This document shows positions 37,378 through 45,285 of a DNA stretch of 64,000 bases, in pieces (the stretch's first letter is position 1; every line of letters begins with the position of its first letter). Position numbers and translations under genes: made by a program. Source of the DNA: Planctomycetota bacterium (GTDB lineage: Bacteria > Planctomycetota > UBA1135); assembly GCA_024275135.1 (NCBI GenBank), contig JAJRZS010000003.1, positions 1 through 64,000 on the forward strand, written 5' to 3'. A model generated the notes under the pieces. It ran no database searches. It was given only the letters and a program-made list of their open reading frames with translations, and was not told the origin of the DNA.

Positions 37378-37719
37378 GTGAAGGATTCCTTGCCAACAAC
37401 CCTGCTTGCGGCCTTGATGTTTTGTGCGGCTTGGCGTGGTGCGTCTTTGCCTCACCACGAATCTCTGCCAGGCTGGGAGCAAGGCCAGGGTCCCGAGACC
37501 TTGGTCCCAGATTTAAAGCATGACGATGCGCTACGCCTGAGCTGGCTGCCGGGAGTGGGCTCCGACCGCGCGCAAAAAATTGTGAGTCAGCGGCCCTTTT
37601 TGCAATTTCCACTCACACCACCGCGCTTGGCTATGTTGCCTGGGGTGGGGCAAACCACGGCGGATGCGGTGACGGAGTGGTATGCCGAACAATCTCGGAC
37701 CAGGGCATCTCCACGCTAG
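37378..37719 (+). CDS. Small exported helix-hairpin-helix protein (ComEA-like)
   Basis: A 113-residue protein with a signal-like N-terminus (TTLLAALMFCAAWRGAS) and two HhH units, LRLSWLPGVGSDRAQKIV and LAMLPGVGQTTADAVTEWY. This is the DNA-binding unit of ComEA, which takes up DNA in competence. It lacks the longer ComEA N-terminal membrane part. The start is GTG 37378. It stands 14 nt after the ruvC-linked gene and 9 nt before nadC. Confidence 0.75.
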   Translation: MKDSLPTTLLAALMFCAAWRGASLPHHESLPGWEQGQGPETLVPDLKHDDALRLSWLPGVGSDRAQKIVSQRPFLQFPLTPPRLAMLPGVGQTTADAVTEWYAEQSRTRASPR

Positions 37720-37728
37720 AATGGAGGG

Positions 37729-38586
37729 ATGAATCGGGCTGAGCAGCTCCCTAATCCTGTGCAACGCTTGGTGGCCTTAGCCCTCGAAGAGGATCACGCT
37801 CATGCCGATGCCACTTCTTTGGCGGTGGTTCCCGCAGCAGCTCGGGCGAGCGCGATCCTTGTGGCGCGGGCAGATGGTGTATTGGCTGGCTGTGCGTATG
37901 CCGAAGCAGCATTTCGCCAATGTGATGCTGCTGTGACGTTGGAATGGCAAAGGGGTGATGGAGATCCGGTGCAGAAGGAGGAAATCGTGTTGCGAGCCAC
38001 TGGCACGGCGCGTGGTTTACTGGCTGCGGAGCGCACGGCCCTGAATTTTTTGCAACACCTGAGTGGTGTGGCTACAAAAACGGCACACGCGGTGGCTGCG
38101 GCGGGCGCAGTGCAGGTGCTGGACACCCGCAAGACCTTGCCCTTGCTTCGGGATGCGCAAAAACGGGCGGTTGTTGCGGGTGGTGGAGAGAATCATCGCC
38201 GAGATTTAGAAGATCAGCTTTTGCTGAAAGAAAATCATTTTGCGCTGTCGGGACAAGGATTTTCTCAAACGGTGAAAACGGCGCTTGCCCATGCAGGTGG
38301 TCGCAAGGTGGGGGTGGAAGCCGAAACCTTGGAGCAAGCCCAACTCGCGCTGCGCGCCGGTGCGGCCTATGTGTTACTGGATAATTTTCGCGGGCAGGCC
38401 CTGGTTGAGGTCGTGCAAGCCTTGCGTGCCGAATTCCCTCAGGCTGAGCTTGAAGTGAGCGGGGGATTCCAGGTGGATGATTTGCCTCAAGTGGCCGGCC
38501 TTGGGGTTAATCGCATTTCTATGGGCGCCCTCACCCATTCTGTTGCGGCATTTGATTTGTCGATGCTGATGGAGCCTTGCGCATGA
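37729..38586 (+). CDS. nadC: Nicotinate-nucleotide pyrophosphorylase (quinolinate phosphoribosyltransferase)
   Basis: It forms nicotinate mononucleotide from quinolinate and PRPP in de novo NAD synthesis. The 285-residue product shows ERTALNFLQHLSGVAT, DTRKTLPLLRDAQKRAV, GGGENHRRDLED and LLKENHFAL, all active-site signatures. EVSGGFQVDDLPQVAGLGVNRISMGALTHS holds the phosphate-binding end. nadA and nadB are not in the window. It overlaps the next gene by ATGA. Confidence 0.96.
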   Translation: MNRAEQLPNPVQRLVALALEEDHAHADATSLAVVPAAARASAILVARADGVLAGCAYAEAAFRQCDAAVTLEWQRGDGDPVQKEEIVLRATGTARGLLAAERTALNFLQHLSGVATKTAHAVAAAGAVQVLDTRKTLPLLRDAQKRAVVAGGGENHRRDLEDQLLLKENHFALSGQGFSQTVKTALAHAGGRKVGVEAETLEQAQLALRAGAAYVLLDNFRGQALVEVVQALRAEFPQAELEVSGGFQVDDLPQVAGLGVNRISMGALTHSVAAFDLSMLMEPCA

Positions 38587-39077
38587 ATTACGCACGCCTT
38601 TTGCAGTTGCCGCTTGGCGGGCGCATTCTTGCTTGTATTTTCATGTTGCTGCTCGTCGCCATTCTGGGTGGTCTGCCGGGCACGATTCGGCCACAATCTG
38701 CAGCGAGTGGTTGGGCTTATTTTACCAATTTCCTCCACCAACCCTTGTATGCCGGAGTGGGGTTGAGCTTCTTGTTGGTTTTGAAACGGCCGAGTCGTAA
38801 CCTTGCTGATTGGTTGCTTGCTGCGGCTTTTGCCGTCGGCATTGGCGTGCTCGATGAAGTGCATCAACATTTTGTGCGCGCCCGTTCTTCCTCTCTGTTG
38901 GATTTGGGTAGCGATGGCTACGGTGCGTTTTGTGCCGCCTACCTCGCTTACCTTTCCCAACTTTCTAGTGGATGGATGGCCTACCGCCGCCGCATTCTTT
39001 TGCTGCTGGGGCTAGGCCTCCTCTGGAATTGCGTTCCCTCCTTCTCCGCAGAGACGCCTCTACCCTTCCTTCGATGA
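38583..39077 (+). CDS. VanZ-like membrane protein
   Basis: A 164-residue protein with about four transmembrane helices. The VanZ-family motif DEVHQHFVRARSSSLLDLGSDGYGAF lies between helices three and four, with the usual Asp-Glu and Arg. VanZ-like proteins are linked to teicoplanin resistance in one case, but most have no known role. ATG 38583 and the TGA of nadC overlap, and its own stop overlaps the purB start, so it is sandwiched in a metabolic operon. Confidence 0.82.
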   Translation: MNYARLLQLPLGGRILACIFMLLLVAILGGLPGTIRPQSAASGWAYFTNFLHQPLYAGVGLSFLLVLKRPSRNLADWLLAAAFAVGIGVLDEVHQHFVRARSSSLLDLGSDGYGAFCAAYLAYLSQLSSGWMAYRRRILLLLGLGLLWNCVPSFSAETPLPFLR

Positions 39078-40510
39078 CCGATTACGACACCTACTCTTCT
39101 CCCTTGGCAACGCGCTACGCCAGTGCTGCCATGCAGAGCAATTTTTCCTACCGCAATCGATCTCTCATTTGGCGGGATTTATGGATTGCCTTGGCCGAAA
39201 GTGAGCGTGAACTTGGGCTTGCAATTTCCATTGAGCAAATCCAGGAACTGAAAGCTGCTCGCGAAGATATCGACTTCGATCGTGTTGCGGAGTTGGAGCG
39301 CGAGTTGCGGCATGATGTGATGGCGCATGTGCATGCCTACGGTGAAAAAGCGCCGAAGGCGATGCCTATCATCCATTTGGGAGCCACCTCTTGCTTTGTT
39401 GCAGATGGCGCCGATTTGGTTTGTATGCAACAGGGGTTGAAAATTCTGCGCGCCCGTTTGTTGGGAGTTGTGCGTGCTTTACGAACTTTTGTTGACGAAC
39501 AAAAAGAACTTCCGGTTTTGGGGTTTACCCACTTTCAGCCAGCGCAGCCCACGACCATGGGGAAGCGAGCTTCTTTGTGGTTGCAGGATTTCTTGCTGGA
39601 CTTAGAGCAAGTGGAAGACGTATTGGCCCGCCTTCCATTTCGCGGAGTCAAAGGGACCACAGGTACCCAAGCATCTTTTCTGCAATTGTTCGATGGCGAC
39701 CACCAAAAGGTCCGCCAACTGGATGCCGCCATTACTAAGCGTATGGGCTTTGTCCGCAGCATTCCGGTTTGTGGTCAAACTTATCCCCGTAAGTGGGATG
39801 GGGTGGTGTTGCAAGCTATTAGTGGCATTGCAGCGTCGGCGGCGAAATTTGCTGTGGATGTACGCTTGTTAGCTCACCGCCGGGAATTGGAAGAGCCTTT
39901 TGGCGACAGGCAAATTGGCTCCTCGGCCATGCCATACAAGCGCAACCCGATGCGTAGCGAACGCATTGGTGCTCTTTCTCGTTACCTGTTGCATTTAGCG
40001 CCGAATGCTTTGGACACCGCGTCTCAGCAATGGATGGAGCGCACCTTGGATGATTCCGCCAATCGTCGCATTGCCATTCCGGAATCCTTTTTGGCCGCAG
40101 ACGCTATTTTGCTGTTGGTGCAAGATGTGGCTTCAGGTTTGGTTCCCTACCCCAATGTCATTGCGGCCAATCTGGCGCGTGAACTTCCATTCATGGCGAC
40201 GGAGTCGATTTTGATGGCTTGTGTGCAGGCTGGCGGCGACCGCCAAGAGTTGCATGAAAAGATTCGCGTGCATAGCCATCAAGCTGCTTATCGGTTGAAA
40301 GCGGAAGATGGGGTAAATGATCTGTTGGATCGAATCGCCGGCGATCCTGCATTTGCTGCTGTCGCTGGGCAGCTGGAGGAGTTGCTTCAACCCAAACGTT
40401 TTATTGGGCGTGCTCCGGAACAGGTGATGGAGTTCTTGGCGGAAGTGGTCGATCCGGTGTTGGCTGCGCGCGAAGATGTGGAGATACCTGAAGGCGAAAT
40501 CAAGGTGTAA
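39074..40510 (+). CDS. purB: Adenylosuccinate lyase
   Basis: It splits SAICAR and adenylosuccinate in purine synthesis. The 478-residue enzyme has HLGATSCFVADGADL, TTMGKRASLWL, and the fumarase-superfamily signature GSSAMPYKRNPMRSE, where Ser is catalytic. The length and the internal Tyr- and Arg-rich C-terminal domain match the longer purB type found in animals and some bacteria. The ATG at 39074 gives MTDYDTYSSPLATRYAS, the typical start; longer frames reach into the VanZ gene. A strong hairpin follows. Confidence 0.95.
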   Translation: MTDYDTYSSPLATRYASAAMQSNFSYRNRSLIWRDLWIALAESERELGLAISIEQIQELKAAREDIDFDRVAELERELRHDVMAHVHAYGEKAPKAMPIIHLGATSCFVADGADLVCMQQGLKILRARLLGVVRALRTFVDEQKELPVLGFTHFQPAQPTTMGKRASLWLQDFLLDLEQVEDVLARLPFRGVKGTTGTQASFLQLFDGDHQKVRQLDAAITKRMGFVRSIPVCGQTYPRKWDGVVLQAISGIAASAAKFAVDVRLLAHRRELEEPFGDRQIGSSAMPYKRNPMRSERIGALSRYLLHLAPNALDTASQQWMERTLDDSANRRIAIPESFLAADAILLLVQDVASGLVPYPNVIAANLARELPFMATESILMACVQAGGDRQELHEKIRVHSHQAAYRLKAEDGVNDLLDRIAGDPAFAAVAGQLEELLQPKRFIGRAPEQVMEFLAEVVDPVLAAREDVEIPEGEIKV

Positions 40511-40518
40511 AACAAAAT

Positions 40519-40546
40519 CACCGCCACCCTAAACAGGGTGGCGGTG
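40519..40546. terminator. Bidirectional hairpin terminator between purB and the Cys-rich lipoprotein gene
   Basis: CACCGCCACCCT (40519-40530) pairs with AGGGTGGCGGTG (40535-40546), 12 perfect base pairs around AAAC. On the minus strand it is followed by ATTTTGTTTTA, a T-rich tail; on the plus strand by a less regular GGTTTTTAGTTTTT about 10 bases downstream. It separates two convergent genes. Confidence 0.85.
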
Positions 40547-40559
40547 GCTTGGGCTGGTT

Positions 40560-41129
40560 TTAGTTTTTGGAAGGATCCGACTTCTTGTTGGCACAGCAGG
40601 GGGGGACTTCTTCCTTATCGGCTGCGGTGGCGGCTTTGTCGGGGCAATCTTTGCCACCCATTTGGCAGTCGGCATTGCCGGCAGCCTTCATTGGGCAGTC
40701 GCTACCTTCCTCACAGAGGCCAGCGGCTTTCATTGCGCAGTCTGCACCCTCTTCACAGGCAGCCTTGTCCATGGGGCCATGGGGGCAGTCGGTCATGTCG
40801 CCACCCATCTGGCAGTCGGTCATGTCGCCACCCATCTGGCAGTCGGTCATGTCGCCACCCATCTGGCAGTCGGTCATGTCGCCACCCATGGGGCAGTTTT
40901 CCATGGAGGCTTGGGTTGCAGCCTCACAGTCGGCGCACATCGCCTCAGTCGTGCAGTCTGGGCATGCCGAGGCTTCAGCCTTTTCGCAGTCGGCACAGGC
41001 CTGACCTGCAGCGCAATCCGCACATTCTTGGTCAAGGGAAGCCTGGGTTGCATCGGTGCCAGTGGCCTTGTGAGGTGCTTGGCATGCACCGAGGAAGACC
41101 AGGAGAGCAGGAAGAAGGAATCGAATCAT
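40560..41129 (-). CDS. Cysteine/methionine-rich repeat lipoprotein
   Basis: A 189-residue lipoprotein with signal peptide and lipobox LVFLGAC. It has 22 Cys and many Met, Asp and Glu, and few hydrophobic residues. Three parts: CxxC-like pairs (ECADC, ACADC, ACPDC, MCADC), four tandem copies of MGGDMTDC, and loosely related units (EEGADCAMKAAG, EEGSDCPMKAAG). It ends in PPCC and a Lys-rich tail. Such a spacing of soft ligands suggests metal capture (copper, zinc, mercury or arsenic), but this is inference. No regulator or pump lies nearby. Confidence 0.85.
   Translation of the reverse strand: MIRFLLPALLVFLGACQAPHKATGTDATQASLDQECADCAAGQACADCEKAEASACPDCTTEAMCADCEAATQASMENCPMGGDMTDCQMGGDMTDCQMGGDMTDCQMGGDMTDCPHGPMDKAACEEGADCAMKAAGLCEEGSDCPMKAAGNADCQMGGKDCPDKAATAADKEEVPPCCANKKSDPSKN
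40786..40893 (-). repeat. Four 27-bp tandem repeats encoding MGGDMTDC units
   Basis: Four head-to-tail 27-bp units (40786-40812, 40813-40839, 40840-40866, 40867-40893) each encode the nine-residue unit containing MGGDMTDC. The copies are nearly identical at DNA level; the last differs by an ATGGGG end that codes Pro-Met. This indicates recent expansion by slippage or unequal crossover. Confidence 0.9.
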
Positions 41130-41208
41130 GGTATTTAGACCTCGCGGAGAGTGAATTTATTCCGTCGGAATTGGGGCGAGGAGGCCCCATTCTATATCAT
41201 CTTCCCTC

Positions 41209-42057
41209 ATGGAACTTGCGAATCTCTATTTCGGCCAAAGAAAGAGTCCATTAGAGCAGCAAATCCATCAAGCTCGGGAGTTCGGCTTGGATGGCCTTGG
41301 TGTGTTGGAGGGGGGCGCTTTGCCCTTGGGAGAGAACCAAGCCGGGCCCTCCGGTGGCGTCCGCGTGTGGAGTTTGGGCGTTGGCGAGGAGGGTGAAGAC
41401 TGTCGGAGAGAATGGCATAACCTGTCCATTCCCGGCATCTTGTCCCAACTGAAGAGCCTAGGTTGTTCCCAACTCTTGGTTCCGTGTGGTTTTGACCCTA
41501 GGCAAGAAGTGCGTGAGCGTGGTCAGAAAATTCTTGATCGCGTTTTTCATGGCGAGAAGGTGGTCGCCGAAGACGAGGCCTTGGAAGAGATGAGGTGCAT
41601 GCCTGCGGGGCTAGCCGAACAGCAGCTGGAGCGCTTTGCAGCCTTTCTTTACGACTTACAGCAAGCCGCTCCAGGCCTGACCATTGCCGTCCGCCCCGAG
41701 GCCACTGCAGCCAGTTTGTTGACTCTGGATCGCATGGAGCAACTGTTGCAGGCCTTGTCTAAGATTCCCTTGCGGCTATGGCACGACACCGGTGTGCATG
41801 CTCTACGCCAGGATGGAGGCCTGGACAACCCCGGCGCTTGGTTGGATCGGTTTGCTAAATACCTATCTGGCAGCACTTTGCATGACTACGCCCAAGGCGC
41901 TTTGTACTCGCCGCCGGGACTAGGTGGGGTGGATTGGAGTCTGCTCGGCGAGTACTTGCCGCGGACAAGTTGCCGGGTGTTGGCGGTTGCGCCATCGTAT
42001 TCTAGTGAGGTCCTGCTGGAAGCCCGGACCATCCTTGAGGCTCGCCTCCCTACATGA
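41209..42057 (+). CDS. Xylose-isomerase-like TIM-barrel protein
   Basis: A 282-residue cytosolic protein with the look of the sugar-phosphate isomerase/epimerase superfamily. It starts MELANLYFGQRKSPLEQQIHQAREFGLDGLGV, where the barrel begins, and has SQLLVPCGF, TIAVRPEATAA, RLWHDTGVHAL and LHDYAQGAL, which sit where metal-binding His, Asp and Glu occur in that family. Not all ligands are clear, so activity is unsure. It overlaps the NrnA-like gene by ATGA. Confidence 0.6.
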   Translation: MELANLYFGQRKSPLEQQIHQAREFGLDGLGVLEGGALPLGENQAGPSGGVRVWSLGVGEEGEDCRREWHNLSIPGILSQLKSLGCSQLLVPCGFDPRQEVRERGQKILDRVFHGEKVVAEDEALEEMRCMPAGLAEQQLERFAAFLYDLQQAAPGLTIAVRPEATAASLLTLDRMEQLLQALSKIPLRLWHDTGVHALRQDGGLDNPGAWLDRFAKYLSGSTLHDYAQGALYSPPGLGGVDWSLLGEYLPRTSCRVLAVAPSYSSEVLLEARTILEARLPT

Positions 42058-43100
42058 CTTCCACACCCTTAAGCCAATTTGCCGAAGCCCTGCCGACGTC
42101 GGGCCGTTTGGTGTTGTGTACCCATCGCCACCCCGATCCTGATGGGCTGGGCGCCATTGTGGGCCTGGAGTACTTACTACAACAAAAATTTGGCTTGGAG
42201 TCCCGCTTGGTCTTGGAAGGTCGAATCCGCCGCGCCGAGAACGTGGCGATGCGCAAGTTATTGAAAATTCAAGCCTTGCCCAAAGGGGGGGTGGATCCGG
42301 CCGACTATCAGGGGATTTTGGTGGTGGATTCGCAACCCTGCTTTAGCCACACTCACCCCCCGGGCGCTCTTCCAATCTTGGGGGTAATCGATCATCACGA
42401 CGGGCCGAAAACCGAGGGGGAGGAGGTCGATGTTTCCTATCCCTTCCACTGGGTAGACTCTTCCTATGGTGCCACCTCGACCATGATTTATGATTTGTTG
42501 CGGTTTTATGAGGTTGTTCCCGACAAACGCACGGCCACGGCTCTATTTTGCGGGGTGCGTTACGACACGAACAACCTCTTGCGGGGGGCTACTCCGGCTG
42601 ACGAAACGGCCTTTTTGGAGTTGGAACGCTTGGCGGATCGACAAATCATCGGCGCCATTGACAAACCGCCGCTAAAACGTCGTTATTTCCAGCAGATGCG
42701 TGAGGCCATGGATTGTTGTGAAGACTACGGTCGCTTGTTGCTTACCCTGATGGGTGAGGTGCAGAGCCCAGAAGCAGTGGCGGAGGTCGCGGACTGGTTT
42801 TTGCGGCTGGAAGGAGAACAATGGTCCTTGGCTGGGGGCGCCTGCGATGGACGCTACCAGCTTTCTTTACGTTGCGATTTGGCCGATGCCGACGCCTACC
42901 CGGCCCTGCGCTTTATCATTGGTAAGGAAGGCTCCTGTGGTGGGCACGGTCGCATGGCTGGGGGGCAAATCAGCCTAGCCGACCGCCAGCTGGATGAAGT
43001 TGTGCATTTGGTACACCAAAGAGCCTTGGAACTCTTTGGGTTGCAAGAGGAAGAGCCAAAATCTCTTTTTCCTCAAGAAAGCTCTGGAGGATGTCGTTGA
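42054..43100 (+). CDS. DHH/DHHA1 phosphoesterase (NrnA-like)
   Basis: The 348-residue protein shows DHH-family metal sites: THRHPDPDGLGA, VVDSQPC, IDHHDGP (the DHH motif), and the DHHA1 end GGHGRMAGGQ. Related enzymes are nanoRNase/pAp phosphatase NrnA and cyclic-dinucleotide phosphodiesterases. With the standard NrnA length of about 320 residues plus a short tail, the assignment to oligoribonuclease or pAp phosphatase is likely but not provable. The TGA stop lies in the -35 box of the tRNA promoter. Confidence 0.88.
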   Translation: MTSTPLSQFAEALPTSGRLVLCTHRHPDPDGLGAIVGLEYLLQQKFGLESRLVLEGRIRRAENVAMRKLLKIQALPKGGVDPADYQGILVVDSQPCFSHTHPPGALPILGVIDHHDGPKTEGEEVDVSYPFHWVDSSYGATSTMIYDLLRFYEVVPDKRTATALFCGVRYDTNNLLRGATPADETAFLELERLADRQIIGAIDKPPLKRRYFQQMREAMDCCEDYGRLLLTLMGEVQSPEAVAEVADWFLRLEGEQWSLAGGACDGRYQLSLRCDLADADAYPALRFIIGKEGSCGGHGRMAGGQISLADRQLDEVVHLVHQRALELFGLQEEEPKSLFPQESSGGCR

Positions 43101-43125
43101 CAAGGTGCGGCGGGTGGCGTATCTT
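43097..43125 (+). promoter_or_regulatory. Sigma-70-type promoter of the tRNA-Gly gene
   Basis: TTGACA at 43097-43102 and TATCTT at 43120-43125 are spaced by exactly 17 bp, placing the start about 43132, ten bases before the mature tRNA. The -35 box contains the stop codon of the preceding NrnA-like gene. Confidence 0.8.
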
Positions 43126-43141
43126 TTCGCCCCTTAAGCAT

Positions 43142-43217
<76 letters not shown>

Positions 43218-43222
43218 AATCT

Positions 43223-43251
43223 AAACCGGGTCTTGCAGGGACCCGGTTTTT
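43223..43251 (+). terminator. Rho-independent terminator of tRNA-Gly
   Basis: AAACCGGGTC (43223-43232) and GACCCGGTTT (43240-43249) form a 10-bp stem around a seven-base loop and run into TTTTTC. It sits five bases after the tRNA CCA end. Confidence 0.88.
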
Positions 43252-43325
43252 CTATGAGCAGAGGGCGGCAACCAGCAACCCCCGGAGGCTTGCAAGCACT
43301 CCAGTGAGAGCGGGCTCCTCCTCGA

Positions 43326-43592
43326 CTACATATCGGCTTCGGCAGCGAGATCGGCGTTGGCCTGGATGAAGGGCACCCAATTGTCGGGGACGTCTTCTTC
43401 CGGATAGATGGCGTCTACCGGGCATTCTGGCTCGCAGGCACCACAATCGATGCATTCGTCGGGGTGGATGAACATGGGAAGGTTCAAGGACCCAGGCTCG
43501 GGCTCGGCCTCGTAAATGCATTCTACGGGGCAGACGTCCACACAGGCGGTGTCCTTGGTGTTGACGCAGGGCTCGGTGATGACGTAAGTCAA
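43326..43592 (-). CDS. Seven-iron-type ferredoxin (FdxA-like)
   Basis: An 88-residue ferredoxin. The start is most likely TTG at 43592, giving [11 protein letters not shown], which matches the family; the reading frame is open upstream but those residues look random. Cluster ligands: first set [14 protein letters not shown] and second set [12 protein letters not shown]. The first site lacks a Cys where 4Fe-4S ferredoxins have one (Thr in its place), fitting a 3Fe-4S cluster beside the 4Fe-4S cluster. It carries electrons in the cytosol. It is convergent with the tRNA gene and divergent from plsY. Confidence 0.88.
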   Translation of the reverse strand: MTYVITEPCVNTKDTACVDVCPVECIYEAEPEPGSLNLPMFIHPDECIDCGACEPECPVDAIYPEEDVPDNWVPFIQANADLAAEADM

Positions 43593-43708
43593 AAGTCTTC
43601 TCGCTTGGTGTTTGGACAGGGGGGGATACTCCCTGTGATGGCATGTTGATAGCGTCGTTTGCGTTTGGGTCAAGTGTTTTCTCGATCGCAACGCTATTCT
43701 GAGCCAGG

Positions 43709-44287
43709 ATGACCCCTCCGCTGACGCTTGTTGGAATCTGTGCCGCTGGATATGCCCTCGGTTCCGTGTCTTTTTCTCTTCTTTTTGCGCGGTGGAAGGG
43801 GATTGATTTGCGTGCTGTTGGCAGTGGTAATCCCGGAGCCACCAACGCCAGCCGGGCGATGGGCAAAGGCATTGGCGTGCTGGTTTATTTTTTGGACATG
43901 GCCAAGGGATTCGCTCCGGCTTGGTGGGGCTTACAGCATTGGGGGTTGGAAGCTGCCGCATGGGCCGGGGCCAGCGCCTACTTGGGGCATATCTTTCCCC
44001 TTTGGTCGGGCTTTCGGGGCGGCAAAGGGGTGGCCACCTTGAGTGGGGCTTTTTTGGCGCTGATGCCTGCCCCGACTTTGGCCGCGGGCGGAGTTTGGCT
44101 CGTGGCCACTAAGGGAAGTGGTTTGGTGGCTGTCGGGTCTTTGGCCTTTGGCCTGGCGTTGCCGGTGGTTGCCTTTCTTACGCACCAAGAGCCGGCGGTG
44201 CAATGGTTCGCTTTGCTTGGCGGGCCATTTCTTTTTTTTACCCACCGCAGCAATCTGCGTAAGATGCGGGCTGGAACAGAGGATTGA
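43709..44287 (+). CDS. plsY: Glycerol-3-phosphate acyltransferase PlsY
   Basis: The membrane enzyme that transfers acyl from acyl-phosphate to glycerol-3-phosphate, the first phospholipid step. The 192-residue, about five-helix protein has [12 protein letters not shown], the conserved [16 protein letters not shown], and [18 protein letters not shown]. It is followed 2 nt later by gpsA, which makes its substrate, so the order plsY-gpsA is functional. No plsX is in the window. Confidence 0.95.
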   Translation: MTPPLTLVGICAAGYALGSVSFSLLFARWKGIDLRAVGSGNPGATNASRAMGKGIGVLVYFLDMAKGFAPAWWGLQHWGLEAAAWAGASAYLGHIFPLWSGFRGGKGVATLSGAFLALMPAPTLAAGGVWLVATKGSGLVAVGSLAFGLALPVVAFLTHQEPAVQWFALLGGPFLFFTHRSNLRKMRAGTED

Positions 44288-44289
44288 GC

Positions 44290-45285
44290 ATGGCAAACAA
44301 AAGTTTAGTGATTGGAGATGGTGGGTGGGGAATGGCCATTGCCTTATCCCTGCACAGAGCAGGACGCCAAGTGCATGTGTGGGGCTTTGATGAGGAATAC
44401 ACAGCTGAGGTGGCATCCAACCGCGAGAATCGAAAATTTTTGCCGGGAGTTCCGATTCCACCCGACATCCTCTGGACCTCCGATGTCGATGCAGCTTTGG
44501 ACGGAGTAGACGAGGTCTACAGCGTGGTGCCCACCCAGTTTTTACGCCCCACCATGGAACGTTTTGCTCACAAGCTGGCGGGCCTGCCCGTGTTTTCGGC
44601 CTCCAAGGGATTGGAATTGGCCACGCTGAAGCGTCCCACCGAAATTTTGGCGGATGTACTCGGCGCAGACACTCCCTTGGGGGTGGTGAGCGGTCCTTCG
44701 CACGCAGAAGAAACGGCTTTAGGCATGGCGACTTCCATCGTTGCTGCCGCTGTGGATTCATCTTTGGCCGAGCGTGCGCAAGCTCATTTGTCGAGTGCCA
44801 GCCTGCGGGTGTATACCACCAATGATTTGGTGGGGGCCGAATTGGGTGGTGCGTTGAAGAACATCATTGCCCTGGGAGCTGGCATTGCCGATGGGGTTGG
44901 CTTGGGTGACAACGCTAAAGCCGCCCTGGTTTCGCGGGGCTTGGTTGAGATGGCCCGTTATGGCGAACAGATGGGAGCCCAACGCGAGACATTTTTTGGC
45001 TTGTCGGGTGCCGGGGATTTGATGGTGACTTGCTATTCCAAACACTCACGCAATCGCTCTTTGGGACAAGCGATTGGCCAGGGGGAAAAACTGAAAGACA
45101 TTTTGGCGCGGACGGAAAAGGTGGCGGAGGGAGTTTGGACTTGCAAAGCCATTCAAGAGGCAGCCAGCCAGTTTGGCATTGAAATGCCGATTACCCAGCA
45201 AGTGTATGCCATTTTGTTTCACGAAGTCGATCCGCAAGAAGCGGTGAAGAACCTCATGCAACGTCCAACCAAGGCAGAGCGATGA
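44290..45285 (+). CDS. gpsA: NAD(P)-dependent glycerol-3-phosphate dehydrogenase
   Basis: It reduces dihydroxyacetone phosphate to glycerol-3-phosphate for PlsY. The 331-residue protein has the nucleotide-binding start VIGDGGWGMAIALSLHRAG, the GPSHAEE motif, the catalytic Lys in GGALKNIIALGAGIADG, and SGAGDLMVTCYSKHSRNR. The ATG 44290 is used; the TTG at 44284 is in frame but overlaps plsY. It overlaps the peptidase gene by ATGA. Confidence 0.95.
   Translation: MANKSLVIGDGGWGMAIALSLHRAGRQVHVWGFDEEYTAEVASNRENRKFLPGVPIPPDILWTSDVDAALDGVDEVYSVVPTQFLRPTMERFAHKLAGLPVFSASKGLELATLKRPTEILADVLGADTPLGVVSGPSHAEETALGMATSIVAAAVDSSLAERAQAHLSSASLRVYTTNDLVGAELGGALKNIIALGAGIADGVGLGDNAKAALVSRGLVEMARYGEQMGAQRETFFGLSGAGDLMVTCYSKHSRNRSLGQAIGQGEKLKDILARTEKVAEGVWTCKAIQEAASQFGIEMPITQQVYAILFHEVDPQEAVKNLMQRPTKAER

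Noticed and set aside
40786-40893. Possible CRISPR-like repeat array
   Set aside because: The 27-bp units are directly adjacent with no spacers and encode an in-frame protein repeat; no cas genes are present.
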